A DNA stretch of 64,000 nt from Agelaius tricolor (GCA_023055355.1 JALJCS010000002.1:76155001-76219000), one strand, 5' to 3'. Counted from the first letter of the stretch, positions 37,562 to 49,089 are shown. The notes: generated by a model from the sequence alone, not told the origin. Translations and numbers: made by a program.

Positions 37562-37639
37562 CTATTCCAGGCATTGCTGTTTTCTCAGAACTTGTAAACA
37601 ATGAAGTGGAAATTACTCAGAATCTTCTGTATGGAAACA
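37562..37639 (-). pseudogene. NECAB1: NECAB1 ABM-domain exon with in-frame TGA
   Basis: After AATTCTTAG the frame has one split base and 25 codons. They begin VSIQKILSNFHFIVYKF, then TGA at 37587-37585, then ENSNAWN plus two bases before GTAAGT. In human the segment is YEFWENSSVWN, so the stop replaces a conserved Trp (TGG to TGA). The exon length is exactly that expected, with no gap, but only about half the residues match human. This is much poorer than neighbouring exons and suggests relaxed constraint. Confidence 0.85.
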
Positions 37640-39637
37640 CTAAGAATTTCACAATAAAACTAATTTAATGAAACAAAACAAAATTATTGGACATATACAT
37701 TTTATTCCTAACTGCTTATCAGTAGGAACAAATGCAGTGACTTTTGAAAAAAAACCCCACAGAACAAAACAAGAAAACCAAACGCAATACAAACCCAATT
37801 AATAAACTTAACAAATGAGTGATCATAGTGATCACATACTTCAAATTATCTGAGCTTCTAAAAATAAAAACCCTTGTATATTTATTTTTATTACGTAATA
37901 TTTTATGCAAATCATTTTTCATATTGCTCCAATAGTGTAATTTATCTAAACAAATGCTAAACAGAAAATTAATCAAACAGCTGCTCAGGGAAGATCATCT
38001 AATAAGTAGAAGTTATCCTTTTGTATGAGAGATGCATCCAAGTGTCATAGAATTTAGGTGCTTTGAAAGCAAATGGAGTAGATGAAATAATGTACATATT
38101 ATAGAGTAAAAAGCTACAGAGGCTGACATCTGGTGCAGATACACTTTTAAATTAATATTTTGCCTACTACTTACTTGTTCTTAAGTTATTCAAGTAACAG
38201 TTTCTCAGGAGTGGAAAATGACCCACAGAATATCTGTTGATTCTCTACACAGCATCATCCTGCTTATTATCCTGAGCATAAAGGATAAAAGCTTTATAGT
38301 GTGTAGGGTATTTATTCACTTGGGTACTCATATTAGTGTTTAGATAAATGGCACAGAAAGTATATATACAGATTTTTCCATGTGCCCAAGTGTGATATTG
38401 CTGACCTCACTAATGATGTGTTTGAAAACTGGTCTCAGCTTATGCTTCATATTGTAGTCAGCAATGTTTTGTGATTTATCGTTTTTTTCCTGCTGTATGT
38501 GAAAGTGCATGGTAAAATGGCCAAAATATCAAAAGCTGTTGGAAAAAACAAGTCACTGTCAATTATAGCTACAGCAAAACCCATCGTTAGGTGGCATTAC
38601 AGACTTAACAAATGCCTGTAGACTTGGGAAAGAAAGGAACTTTCTGCCAGCATTTGCTAACTTGCATTCTGAAGTCATGTCACCTCTCTTCCCCAACAAA
38701 TCTGCAGTCACGACAGTGTTTTGCTGGATGCTCATTTTTGGGAGGAGGCTGGGAGGCTTCTTATTGGGGGCTTTTTCCATCTCTTGGCCAACAAGAGAAT
38801 TTTATTTTCCTCATCAGTCTGCCTTTGCAAGTGAACCACTGCAGAAAGGTCACTCTTCCAGCTTAATTTTTCTGGTCTATGTGAACACTACTGATAAAAT
38901 CCTAATTGTGATAATCTCATAGCAACAAGACTCATAAATTAGGGCTGTGATAGGCAGTCTTTGAAGCCCTTGACTAGATGGGAAGATTCTGCGTCGTGTA
39001 CACATTACCAAAATATCTTTTTCATAATGGTCTATAATATGTATGATAGTAGATCTCTCTATTATGTTAAATTCAATATTAAGTACACTGGTAAGCCACT
39101 AAAATTTATTCTTAACCCAGCTCTAATGTTTTATTAATTCTAAAAGGAGCAAAGCAGAAACACATTTTCATTGAAAATTTTGCTTTTTAATTTTTCCAAT
39201 TATTTATTATGAATTAAAATTTTACAGTGACAGCCTAAAGGGAAGATTCTGAAAGCTTCCAAGCAGAGAACTGGTAAACAATTGAAAAGTTGCTCCTTTT
39301 CCAGGTGAGCAAAAATGAAGGACGGCAAATGAGTTTTCCAATAATGTCAGCCTAGAAGCTTCCAGAAGTCATGAATTGATGACCTGCAGAGCTAACAAGC
39401 CTGAAAAGATTGTTTAGCATCTTTGGGATGTACAGTCATTTTGTGATAGTAGGTAAAATCTGCACATTCCCACATCTCTTTCTAGTTCTAGGTGTCTTTA
39501 AAGAAGCTTTGTCTTACACACACACACGACACACCAAGAAAGGTGTCATAGGTTCTCTCTTCATGAATAATCTGAGTTTCTAAAGAAAAAAGACTACATT
39601 TCTTCCTTCAGCCCAAGGACAATAACCCTGTATTTAC

Positions 39638-39750
39638 TGCAAGCAGCCACCTTGAGCAGAAGCAGATTCCAGGTACTGCTTCAGGGCAAGGTGGAATTCT
39701 TCCACTTTTTCTTCTTTCACAGACATTTAGTGCTGAACAATCATTATCTG
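39638..39750 (-). pseudogene. NECAB1: NECAB1 ABM-domain exon with in-frame TAA
   Basis: In phase 0 after an ATCAG|CAG tandem acceptor the frame reads QIMIVQH, then TAA at 39729-39727, then MSVKEEKVEEFHLALKQYLE and SASAQGGCL plus two bases before GTAAAT. Human NECAB1 reads HIMLVQRQMSVIEEDLEEFQ, so the stop replaces Gln: CAA or CAG in the ancestor became TAA. The rest of the exon is well preserved and both splice phases still fit. The exon opens the ABM domain. Confidence 0.85.
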
Positions 39751-41155
39751 CTGATACAAAACCATGACAATATTGCTGCCACAGCTTCCTCTGAATTGTA
39801 CTTTAAACTCAGAAAAGTCTAGAATGAAACAAAACCACAATCATAGAAGAAAACCCACAAAAGTTCCCTTGAGGTTTGCAGTCCCTGTTTTAGTGATCTG
39901 GAGTGGAGAAGTAGAAATGCTCAAGCATGGCTTTTGTTTCTGGGCATCAGTGTCCACTTCAGCCTGTTGTCCTAACTCTGGAGGAGAGTCTTCTCAGAAG
40001 AGGGCAAAGCAAAGGTTGGTCTTTGAGATGCTGAGTAATAAAATCAGTGTGTTTCCTTGGATGAATCTGTATGCCAGCAGGTGTGAGGTTTGGGATAATA
40101 GAATATCCCCACAACCTGCACTGGATGCATTGTTGTTTTTGTTAAGATGCTTTCATAGTTTTTCCCTTTTAGAGCCCTGCCCCTCACCTGACTGAGATGC
40201 CTAAGATAGCCCACATTAAGTGATTAAGAGAGGTCTTCCCTCCATAACTCTGCAGGAAAATGAACAGTCTTTTTAAACAGGACTATGGAAACTGTCAGCA
40301 GTGCAGAAGATCCTATCTATCCTGAATTAAAATAATTATCATTTAGTTCTTTCAAGTTGTTTATTTACTGATTAATCTATTGAAGCTTGTCAACTTTACT
40401 AATGGAACATTTAAAGCAATACTATGTGCTTCTTAATGAGTACAACTTAATTTCTCATGCAGGTTTTTTACTTGCTTCTGCCTTGATTATGAATACTGTT
40501 AAATCATGGATTATTAGCAGTCTGTGTAGCAATACTGCATAATCTCATTTAAAAAAAATCTAATCAACTCCTGTGATTAAATGATTTTTTCATGTATATT
40601 TGATTTGCATTTTCTTAAGTTCAAATGACTGAATGTTAGGTTTATGAATTTAGGAATGCTAGTTTATCAATCTTGGGACCTAAGCTTGTTTAACAGTAAA
40701 TTTATTTCTGGTCACAATTTTGATTTTGTCGATTGTAATGAGCACGAGATACTCTTCCATTTTACCTCATAAGATTTCCTATAGCAGTTTGGGAGGGAGG
40801 GAGGCTGTACAACAATGGTTAAAGCATGCATTCAGCATTTGGAGCAGAGAAGCTACCACCCCATAAACATTGCTGCCAAATTTGATAAATCTTAATAATT
40901 TTTCTCCTTATGTGTGTTAAGGTTTTGGCTCACTCTGTCCTTTAAAAAGTTAATATAAAAGTTTTACTCACATATTCTAAATTTTGTTGTTGCCTTTTGC
41001 ACAGTGTATCCTGCTAACTAAAATGGATTCTTATCACTGGAAAAAGTGAGGATAAAGATTTTTAAAATTATTTTTTAAAAAAAGAGACCAGGTGTGGTCT
41101 CAATGCCCAGTGCTTAAAATAAAATGTCAAAATCATTATCTTGAACAGTACTTAC

Positions 41156-41209
41156 AGATCTTGCATTTTCTTCCAAAACTTCCTCTTCAAGTGGCTCAAG
41201 CTTTAGGTC
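41156..41209 (-). CDS. NECAB1: NECAB1 54-nt exon, acidic linker
   Basis: Eighteen codons in phase 0 between a CCTCAAAG acceptor and a GTAAGTAC donor: DLKLEPLEEEVLEENARS. Human has DLKLEPPEEEIIEGNTKS. It links the coiled coil to the ABM domain. Frame and splice sites are intact. Confidence 0.9.
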
Positions 41210-44200
41210 CTTTGAGGCAATTGAGAAGAAAATAGAAATTGTAAGAAGAGTCAATAATACAGATGTATTCCACTCTTACATTTTTTACAAGCTATTCCAA
41301 AACCTAGATTCTGTTCTACCTCAAGAAGTTAAATCCCTTCTTTATTAGTTCTAAGTCAAACACAAGTTTTACATGATCCTGCATGCCTCAGTGGTTAATT
41401 CCAGCCCAGGCTGTCTTGTAAAGTTTTATTTATAGTGCTTGGCAGGTGATTTTTCATTTTAACAAATCTGCTTGTTCCCAAATGTATGTTGGATTTAATT
41501 GAGAAAAGACAGACATCCTCTCAAATTGTCTCATGGACTGTGGAGATGAGTAAGAATGGCAATTTGAAATGAACTATCAGCTACTGTTGTGCAGTCATGA
41601 AATTTTACACAGAAGAAACTTCCCTGCAGGGAATCTGTGTTTCCAAGGGGCTGTTTTCTAGCATTGAAAGAGATGTGCATGATGGTCCAAGTCAGGTCTC
41701 TGAACCTCTGTTCAGCTCTTGCTGTAAGAATGGGCTGGGCAGCAGCAAAGAGATGCATCTGTGAGTGCACCTGGTACCCAAACTGGATGTGCACTTCAGG
41801 AATCAGTGATTCACACCAACACCAACCTGTAACACACACAAAATCATTCTTTACTTGCCAGGCACATGCAGTACCTCCTAACCCAGTGCCATTATGATAT
41901 TCTGAAAAATACCCATGTGCCTGAGAAAAAAAAGCAGATTGATTTGCAATAAGCAGCTGGAGCAAAACACGCTCTGTTAGTGGTGCTTCACGTCTCACTG
42001 AACACAGTTCTTGTGCAACAAAGAGAAAAATCTTCCACTCCCAGCATGGGGGAGGATTGATTAACCTCAGGTAGCAGCTGTTCTGCCAGCACAGATGCTG
42101 TACTCACTGAAAACCAACTAGAGATGTGCAGGTAGAATTCAAATGAGCAGAGCACCTCCACCAGCAGCAGGTGGCAGAGCAAGGCAGGCTCAGAAGCTGC
42201 TGTGAAGTTGAAGTCATGAAATGTGTGTGGGAAGGGAAAGACAGCCAGCTTTATTGTCAGTGCAGACACTTCAGATAAAAAAAATGAGGGGGAAAAAAAA
42301 GTGTATTCCTGAAGTGAAAGTTCACTTTCACTGCCTTTGTTTTGGTCAGGAAACATATGGAAAAAGAGAGGAAAGGAATGACTCCAGGAAGTACTGCAAA
42401 ATTTCTCTAAATGTAGCAAGAAAATAATTGTTTTCTTTGCCAGTATACGTAAATAAAGCCTGGAAATAAAAATGGATGCAGCTCAGAGGCTTTAAAATGC
42501 CTTTGTGATCCTACCTCACCTCAGCTGAGAAGTGGTGGCTTCTGAAATTGCCTTTTAGAATGATTGTGCAATCCTTTCTTATAGTTTTCAGGGCAAAGTC
42601 AACAAGAGGAGTTTTAGTCTGACAGGCAGCTGGTATTTAATGCCTCTCCCAGTCAGACATGGCTGCGAGATACAAATTCAAGTAGATGCAAAATTAGACA
42701 AAGGTGAATATAGATAGATTGTCTACTGGAAAAATTAGACTTATGTAATTGCTATGTTTTATTAATCAAGTTTTATATTGACAAGGAGGTAATTATGGGA
42801 GGTTTATACCCTGCCACTGCTTCCCTTTGGCACCAAGCTCCTTTTCAGACTCAGGTTCTCTGTTATTGGTCTGTAAAAAATTTGATCATTTTATAACACC
42901 CTTGTTATAAGTTTATTTACCACAAAATGTTTGGCTGCTTTCTGTAACATTTGAACTGCATTATTGCTGAATGCCGTGTTTATTTCTTTTTAAAGTAACA
43001 TTCTTTTAAATGGGTTTTTTTTGGCATCAGTCCATGTCAGGTGGCAATTGTGGCAGGGCAGTGAGCTGCTATTTCCAGAGCTGAGCGGAGAGTAAAGCCA
43101 GACTTACCTTTCATGGTGGACTTTGACATTTCAAAATCCAATTTATATCTATTCAGAAAAAGATCAAGTTGCTACTAAAATGTCCCTAATGTGGCAACTG
43201 CTGTGTAATTGCCTTTCCCATGCAGAAATGGCCTCTGGGAGGAAGTGGCTGGGCAGAGGCTCATGGGTACCCCTGGGCAGAGCTTTCTGCACTGAGCAGA
43301 CCACGAGGAGCTGCAGGGCAAGAGCAGAGTGAGAAGCTGACAGAGTCATGGACAGTGCCACAAGGAATGGCCCCATTTCACAGCTGGTTAAGGAGAAGTG
43401 ATGTGAGAGACTGTCAGACTGCAGGGATAACCAAAGGGAACACTGGGCTCCTTTTGGAGCAAGGCCAGCAGTGCTGGGGGTGGCCACATGCAGCTAATCA
43501 GTAATGAGGCTGAGATAACAGAAACACCAAACTGGGACCAAAAGGGAAAGGTAGTTAGGGGCATTTTTTTTCCTTTGGGAGGGAGGAAAGGTCAGTGTGC
43601 TTCTCTTGCTGAGGCCTGTGCCAAGTCACCACCATTTATTGGGGTTTTTTGTTAAAATCCTCACTTAACTATTTTCTGTGTGTGTAACTTGCTACTGAAC
43701 TCAAGCTGGACTAGTGGTTGAGTAACAGGAGATGTTTTTCTGCCTTGACCCAAGGTCTGAGCCAGTGCCTGGGTAAGGGGTATGGGTCCAGCCACAAATA
43801 CTAGATGACAATATTCACAGGGGAATATCCCAAGCAACTAGAAAGAAAAGAACAGGATCAGACTGTTTCATGTCCCTGTGAGTGCTGCCTGTGTGGGTGC
43901 TGGTGAAGAGACCCATGCCAATGTCTTTGAAGTGCTCTCACTGCTGCTGAGCACTGACCTGTGGGGAGGAACAGCAGCAGCTGCACTGGGACTGGAGCTC
44001 CTCCTGGGCCTGAGAGCACAACTCAAAACCTCACCTCTAGTGGACAAGGAGGAAGAAACACCCTGGGTCCCAAAATCCACTGAATTCGGCCACTCCCTTA
44101 GGGCATGTCTGAAATTGTCTGTCTGTCCTTCAATAGGGAAATTTAATGCAGAGAAAAACTCAGGAATTTATAACCTTACTTTTCCCTCTGCTGTTCTTTC

Positions 44201-44924
44201 TTAAAATAAAAAAGAAAAAAAGAAATCATCACATACAGATTTTAAGACAACTTTTGAACATCAGAGTAACAATCAAGTCAGAGTAATAATGAAGAATAGA
44301 TATATTCTGTACTGACAGATGTGGCTCAGGATTTTACAAGCACTGGGAAGCCCTGGCATTTTTGATCAGATGGGTGATTTTTCAGACTCCTGGAGGGCTC
44401 TGCTTTGGTGTGGGAAACACAGGTGGTTTCTGGGCTCTGGGAGCTGCTGCAGCCAGCTGCCAAAAATATTTGCATCAGACTTTGGTTGAACTGTACTGAC
44501 AAGCAAAGCAGTTTAATCTTTATAAATGAGTATTCTCTGATGGGAAAGGAGGAAACAAAACTTTCTACCAAGCTTTCATGTAAAAGTTTAGAGAGGAAGA
44601 GGAAAATATCAGATCCTAAAAGAGGAAGATTGTAACATGCTCCCACAAACAAGCACTACTGAATACATTAACATTCTCCAGTCATAGAATAATACAATTT
44701 TTCACATCTTTATGAAAAGTTCAATCTGTGGTAATGGGAGGGGGAAAGGGAAGAGCATGGAAAAGCAATGTCATGAATAGGAAAGACGAAGGTGAAGAAA
44801 ATGTAGGCATTTAATGAGTGTTAGGTCTCTTAGGTAATGTTGCAACTGGGGCATTGAAAACATTTGTAGTTTAAGGATTAATTTACTGAAAGTGAAAGAA
44901 GAAACAGGTGAAAAACCTGCACAC

Positions 44925-45001
44925 CTTCTTTTCCAGTCTATCAATTAGCCTCTGGAGTCTGTTTATCTGGACAACACATTGGCTGTCTTCTTCAATCCAA
45001 C
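44925..45001 (-). CDS. NECAB1: NECAB1 exon, coiled-coil segment
   Basis: After TTTTCAAAG the exon has two bases of a split codon and 25 codons, WIEEDSQCVVQINRLQRLID then RLEKK, ending before GTGTGC. Human NECAB1 has LLEEDNQWMTQINRLQKLIDRLEKK. The segment is a good leucine-heptad coiled coil. The exon itself is intact, but it needs one base from the preceding exon, which that exon as found does not supply. Confidence 0.88.
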
Positions 45002-45169
45002 CTTTGAAAAAGAGAAAAGATTAACCTTTATAAAATGTTGCTAAGTTGCTGGTAGATAGTGTATTCCTGTATTTTATAAAAAAATATCCCTGCAAATTTT
45101 TTGGCTTTTCAAAGATTGTGCTGCAACTAGTTCAATGTTCATTTAGGTGGATGTGGAAGAATGGCTACG

Positions 45170-45479
45170 TGACAGGGGCCACGTTCTAGACCAAGAATTG
45201 GGAAGATGCAGCTAATCTGGGTCCCTGCACCTGCAAAACATTGTGTCCTTGAGCATAGCTGTAGTATGATAACAAGTAGTGAGAGAGACATGAGAAAAGA
45301 AAGATGTAACCCCTAAGGTATGAGGAAGAGCTGATATTGTAGTATAGCCAATAGATTGCTTAGCTTGCAGAATATGTATGAGCTTATTACTTGTTGTGCA
45401 TAAAAGCCTGATGCTCTCTTCAATAAACAAAGCTTGCCAAACACTCATATTGAGCGTCCAAGTTTCCCTCACTGCGACA
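45170..45479 (+). mobile_element. Solo LTR-like fragment of an endogenous retrovirus
   Basis: The segment has the layout of an avian retroviral LTR on the + strand: a CATAAAAG TATA-like box at 45399-45406, an AATAAA signal at 45422-45427, a GCGTCC-containing tail and a CA end at 45478-45479. Text such as AACAAGTAGTGAGAGAGAC and AAACACTCATATTGAGC is familiar from songbird LTRs. No internal retroviral genes flank it, so it is probably a solo LTR. The left border is uncertain. Confidence 0.65.
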
Positions 45480-45667
45480 GGTGGAACTAAAGGAAAACAT
45501 GATTTGAATCAATGAATTATTTTCTTTCTTTTTAAGATTCAATAGAAATCCAAGACAGAATGAAAACTACATTATAGATTAATGCCAGTGCTTTTGAAAT
45601 AATGCTGGTAGCAGAAGAAAGTTCTCCATCTCCACTGCAGGGATATTCCTGTCTGTATAGTGACCTG

Positions 45668-45790
45668 ATCATAGAATCATAGAATGGTTTGTGTTGAAAG
45701 GGACTACAAAGATCATCAGATTTCAACTCCCCTGCCACAGGCAGGGAACCTTCCACTAGGTCAGATTGCTCAGTGCCCCATCCAACCCAA
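45668..45790 (-). mobile_element. CR1 3' end fragment, minus orientation
   Basis: It begins ATCATAGAATCATAGAATGG, the reverse of the CR1 3' terminal repeat, and continues TTCCACTAGGTCAG and CCCCATCCAACCCAA. It is about 120 bases, severely 5'-truncated. Confidence 0.88.
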
Positions 45791-45856
45791 TCTGATGTCA
45801 TATAGCAAGGCTGGAGCTAGACTATATTGTTCTAGACAGGCAAAAGCGTCTGGGCT

Positions 45857-46292
45857 ATGAAGGTGGTGAAGGGTCTTGAGGGGAAGCCATAAAAGGAGCA
45901 GCTGAGGTCACTTGATTCGTTCAAGTTTGGAGAAGAGGAGACTGAGGGGAGACCTCATCACAGTCTGCAACTTCCTTGTGAGGGGAAGAGGAGAGACAGG
46001 TACCCATCTCCTCTCTCTAGTGAGAGTGACAAGTGACAGGGAATGGCATCCAGCTGTGTCAGGGGAGAATTAAGTTGGATATCAGGAAAAGGTTCTTCAC
46101 CCAGAGGGTGTCTGGGCACTGGATCAGGCTCCCCAGAGAAGTGGTCACAGCATCAAGAGTTCAAGAAGCATTTGGACAATGCTCTCAGGCACATGGTGTG
46201 ATTCTTGGGGATGACACTATACAGGGTGAGGAGTTGGACTTTGATGATCCCTATGAGTCCCTTCCAATTCAGGATATTCTGTGATTCTGTGA
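45857..46292 (+). mobile_element. CR1 3' fragment, plus orientation
   Basis: It reads in sense through GGAGACCTCATCACAGTCTG, an ORF2 tail (KLDIRKRFFTQRVSGHW then LPREVV) and the 3' terminal ATTCTGTGATTCTGTGAG. It faces the minus-oriented copy just upstream, so the pair forms an inverted repeat within a NECAB1 intron. Confidence 0.9.
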
Positions 46293-47375
46293 GTCCCTCT
46301 AATATCTCTGGAAAGTTTTGCTTTGCTAAAGTATTGTGAAAATTGTCTGCCAAATGAAAATGACAGTACTCAAGGAAACAAATATTTGCATTATTAAAGA
46401 AGTTTCTGACATCACCCATCATGTAAATGTGTAAATGAGTGGTTGCTTTAAGGAGAGAGGAAGGTTATTTATCAGAAATGGAAGATTTTTCAATAAATGC
46501 TCTTGTTATCCACATTCATCAACCTTCTCATTTCCCAGCTGAGAGTTCTTGTGTCACTTGCATATATTTTGACCAAAGAAAGAAATCCTAATGCTGAGAA
46601 CATACCACAGCTGTGCTCTGTACAGGAGACAGGGTGTGGCTTTACCTGAGCAGGCACACAGGCTGAAGGAATGTTGGCCTGAGCCTTGGGTGCACACCAC
46701 AGTGTTACCGTGGGCAGCTGGCAGTAAGCAGGACGACCAAGTGCCAAGACAAACACAAACCTTGTGTAGGAAAGTGGACAGCTGTCAGCTATTAGTAGAG
46801 CTGTGGAGGAAAATGTTAGCTCTTTAAGATTACACCAATACAGTGAGTGGATTTGGTAGAACTTGCATTTGTTTGGGCTCCTTCTGAATCAGGAGTGCAG
46901 CTACAAGGCTCTGTGACCTTCCCTGTTAGGAACACCAACCCACAAGAGACCAAACATCATCCTGCATCACTGCTCTCAAAGACCAGCATCATTTGGTGAG
47001 TGGCAGGGAGTGAGTCCTGAATGTGAGTGACAGAAAGGTCCTCAGCAGAGGGTTTAAAAGGAAGAGGTCAGCACATGGTCAAGAAGAGAGATAGACTCAC
47101 TAGATGTTTTGTTGTTTCAGTCATCCTCATGCCTTGATTCTGGGACATGTAACTAAGCACAGAGATGTCTTCACTGCAGCTTCATGCCTAATGTCACAGC
47201 TTCCAAATAATCCCATTTACCAAAGTACTCCATCATTTTCCAAAGCAGAAATGCTGCTGCAGATTTTTTTTTGTGTGCGTTATCTTAAATGAAATATTCT
47301 TTTCTTTCTGGTTTTGTGTTTTCTTTTTCTGTTTATTATTTATTCCCCTCAGCTGAGATGTGAGTCATGGCAGAG

Positions 47376-47479
47376 AACTTGGTTGCATATAAGTCATGCC
47401 TTCACATTTTCATTCTGCAATGCATGAATGACTTTATATGCAACTTGGTTGCATATAAGTCATGCCTTCACATTTTCAT
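47376..47479. repeat. 66-bp tandem duplication (about 1.6 copies)
   Basis: A 38-base block beginning AACTTGGTTGCATATAAGTC occurs at 47376-47413 and again at 47442-47479 without mismatch, with a 28-base spacer. The duplication looks recent. It lies about 270 bases beyond the donor of the damaged NECAB1 exon. Confidence 0.9.
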
Positions 47480-47746
47480 ATCTGCAAGCAATACAGATTA
47501 CCTAAAAAATGTTGAATCAATCCAAAATACACACTTTGGCCCACAATTAAGTTTTTATCTTTTATAATTTCAGATCTATGGATATGCATTAATTTTCCTC
47601 AGTTTTCATTTAGTATCTTCTGTATTAAATTGAAATTGTCTTCTGCCAGTAAAGTATCTTAGTTACATGTCTAAATTAAATTCTTGAGAGGAAGATTTGT
47701 GTGTATTTTTCTGTATATATGTCTATGTGTTTAAAATGTGAAATAC

Positions 47747-47864
47747 CATATCTGTGCTAGAATAAGGGCTATTTGGTGACAGGCTGTTGTTCCTCTGAAG
47801 CCTTCGAGCTAAGCATTTTCCTGGCCACTGAACTGAGAGCACTTCTGGTTTTGTTGGATCTTTT
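47747..47864 (-). pseudogene. NECAB1: NECAB1 exon with lost acceptor and phase mismatch
   Basis: The homologous frame reads KDPTKPEVLSVQWPGKCLAR then RLQRNNSLSPNSPYSSTDM, matching human QGPAKPEVLSIQWPGK and HNSFSPNSP. By homology the exon should start at 47864, but the two preceding bases read GG (TGTGCGG) where AG is needed. The only nearby AG, ending at 47860, would put the exon in another frame with TAG at 47771-47769. At the other end the GT donor after ATG (47747) leaves phase 0, while the next exon needs one carried base. Read as is, the next exon soon meets TAA. Confidence 0.75.
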
Positions 47865-49089
47865 CCGCACAGAAACACAGGAGACTTCTTAAGAAAAAAA
47901 ATGTGGGATAGCTCTTCTCTCTCTGTTCTCAAAAAGTGTGCTTTTATGTTCCCTTTTGAATTAAATAAAAAGAAATACCTGTTGAGAGCACTGAATTATT
48001 TTCTGGATTTTCACTATTAGTCATTAGTTTTGATTAGGTCATTAAAGAAGTTAAAAGAAAAAAACAAGAGGGTTAAGCTGGCATAAACCTAAATCTTTGA
48101 GGGAGACAAATTTCAAGGTCAGTATGTGTGCATACTGTGGTTCTGACCTGACCTAAGTAATCATTCAGTTTGTTCATTCACAGGAGTTTTGTAGCATCAC
48201 TGCAGAGGAACTGGCATGAATAGAGGTGCACAGACACTGTGCATGCTTGGTGCACCCTCAGACTTTCAAAACCTGATTGATTCCTACAGTCAAGATGCTG
48301 GCACAAAACCAGGTATTACTCCTGTACTTCAGGGGATCTCAAACCCAACAGCAAAACAAACAAGAAAATTGCATTTCCAACAGAAAAAAGAATTACATTT
48401 CCAACAGAAAGGTCTTAAGATCTTCTTTGTCCATAAAATACAACAGTTTGTATTTTGCTTTCCCTATTGTGTTTAACATAGCATACTAAGGAAAAAATTC
48501 CATATAACCAAGTAACTTTTCAAAAATATTCTGACCTTTGATTCTACAAAACCTCATTACAGAGATCAAGCTAAAACCCTTGGAGGGATGAAGGCTACCC
48601 AGGTGATTGAGAGTTTACAGAGCTAGAAGTTAACCAAGAATATGGCCATATATTCTAGGAAGAAGCTGTGACAAGCAAAAGTCTGGCTATTTTCTTCCTT
48701 TAACATTTTTGCATCGTGCATCAAAAAAAGATAAATTATAAAGCTGGAAAAAACAAACAAAATAATCAGTCATCTTAGTAATTTCAGAGCTCTTTATATT
48801 GCAGTGGTTTGGTTTCTACATTTCATATTAAACTGTCCAGGGATTTAAAAATAAGTCAGCAGAACCTAGCAGGTACCTAAATTACTGTCCTACAGGCAGC
48901 CCCACATCAGATGCATTCAGTTTCAGGAAAACTCCTATTAGTGTGTTCCTATAGGGAATAAAAGGTGTATCCCTATTTCTCCTGTTATTCCCTCTATCAG
49001 ATTTCTGGGTGAAATGTAAAGCAGCTGTGGAGTTTCACTGTGACCTCACTCCTCACCCCTTCCCTGCAGCTGAAGAGGGCTTTGCTCAC

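Noticed and set aside
41531..42419. Open frames of 155 and 143 codons on the minus strand
   Set aside because: They lie in a NECAB1 intron between the 41.2 and 45.0 kb exons and show no similarity to NECAB1 or any family I know. The exon phases need nothing here.
45532..45801. Minus-strand open frame near 45.6 kb
   Set aside because: Half of it is antisense CR1 3' sequence, so it is not a gene.
46033..46284. 83-codon open frame that looks protein-like (KLDIRKRFFTQRV)
   Set aside because: It is the decayed C-terminal tail of a CR1 reverse-transcriptase ORF and is reported as a mobile-element fragment.
47747..47756. A GC-type donor (TCTA|GCACAG) to rescue the phase of the 47.8 kb NECAB1 exon
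   Set aside because: It would restore the phase, but the context is far from the usual AG|GCAAGT form. Kept only as a remote possibility.
47861..47932. Upstream extension of the 47.8 kb NECAB1 exon using the CTTAAG or AAGAAG acceptors
   Set aside because: The added residues (SPVFLC) have no counterpart in NECAB1, and the splice phase does not fit the preceding exon.
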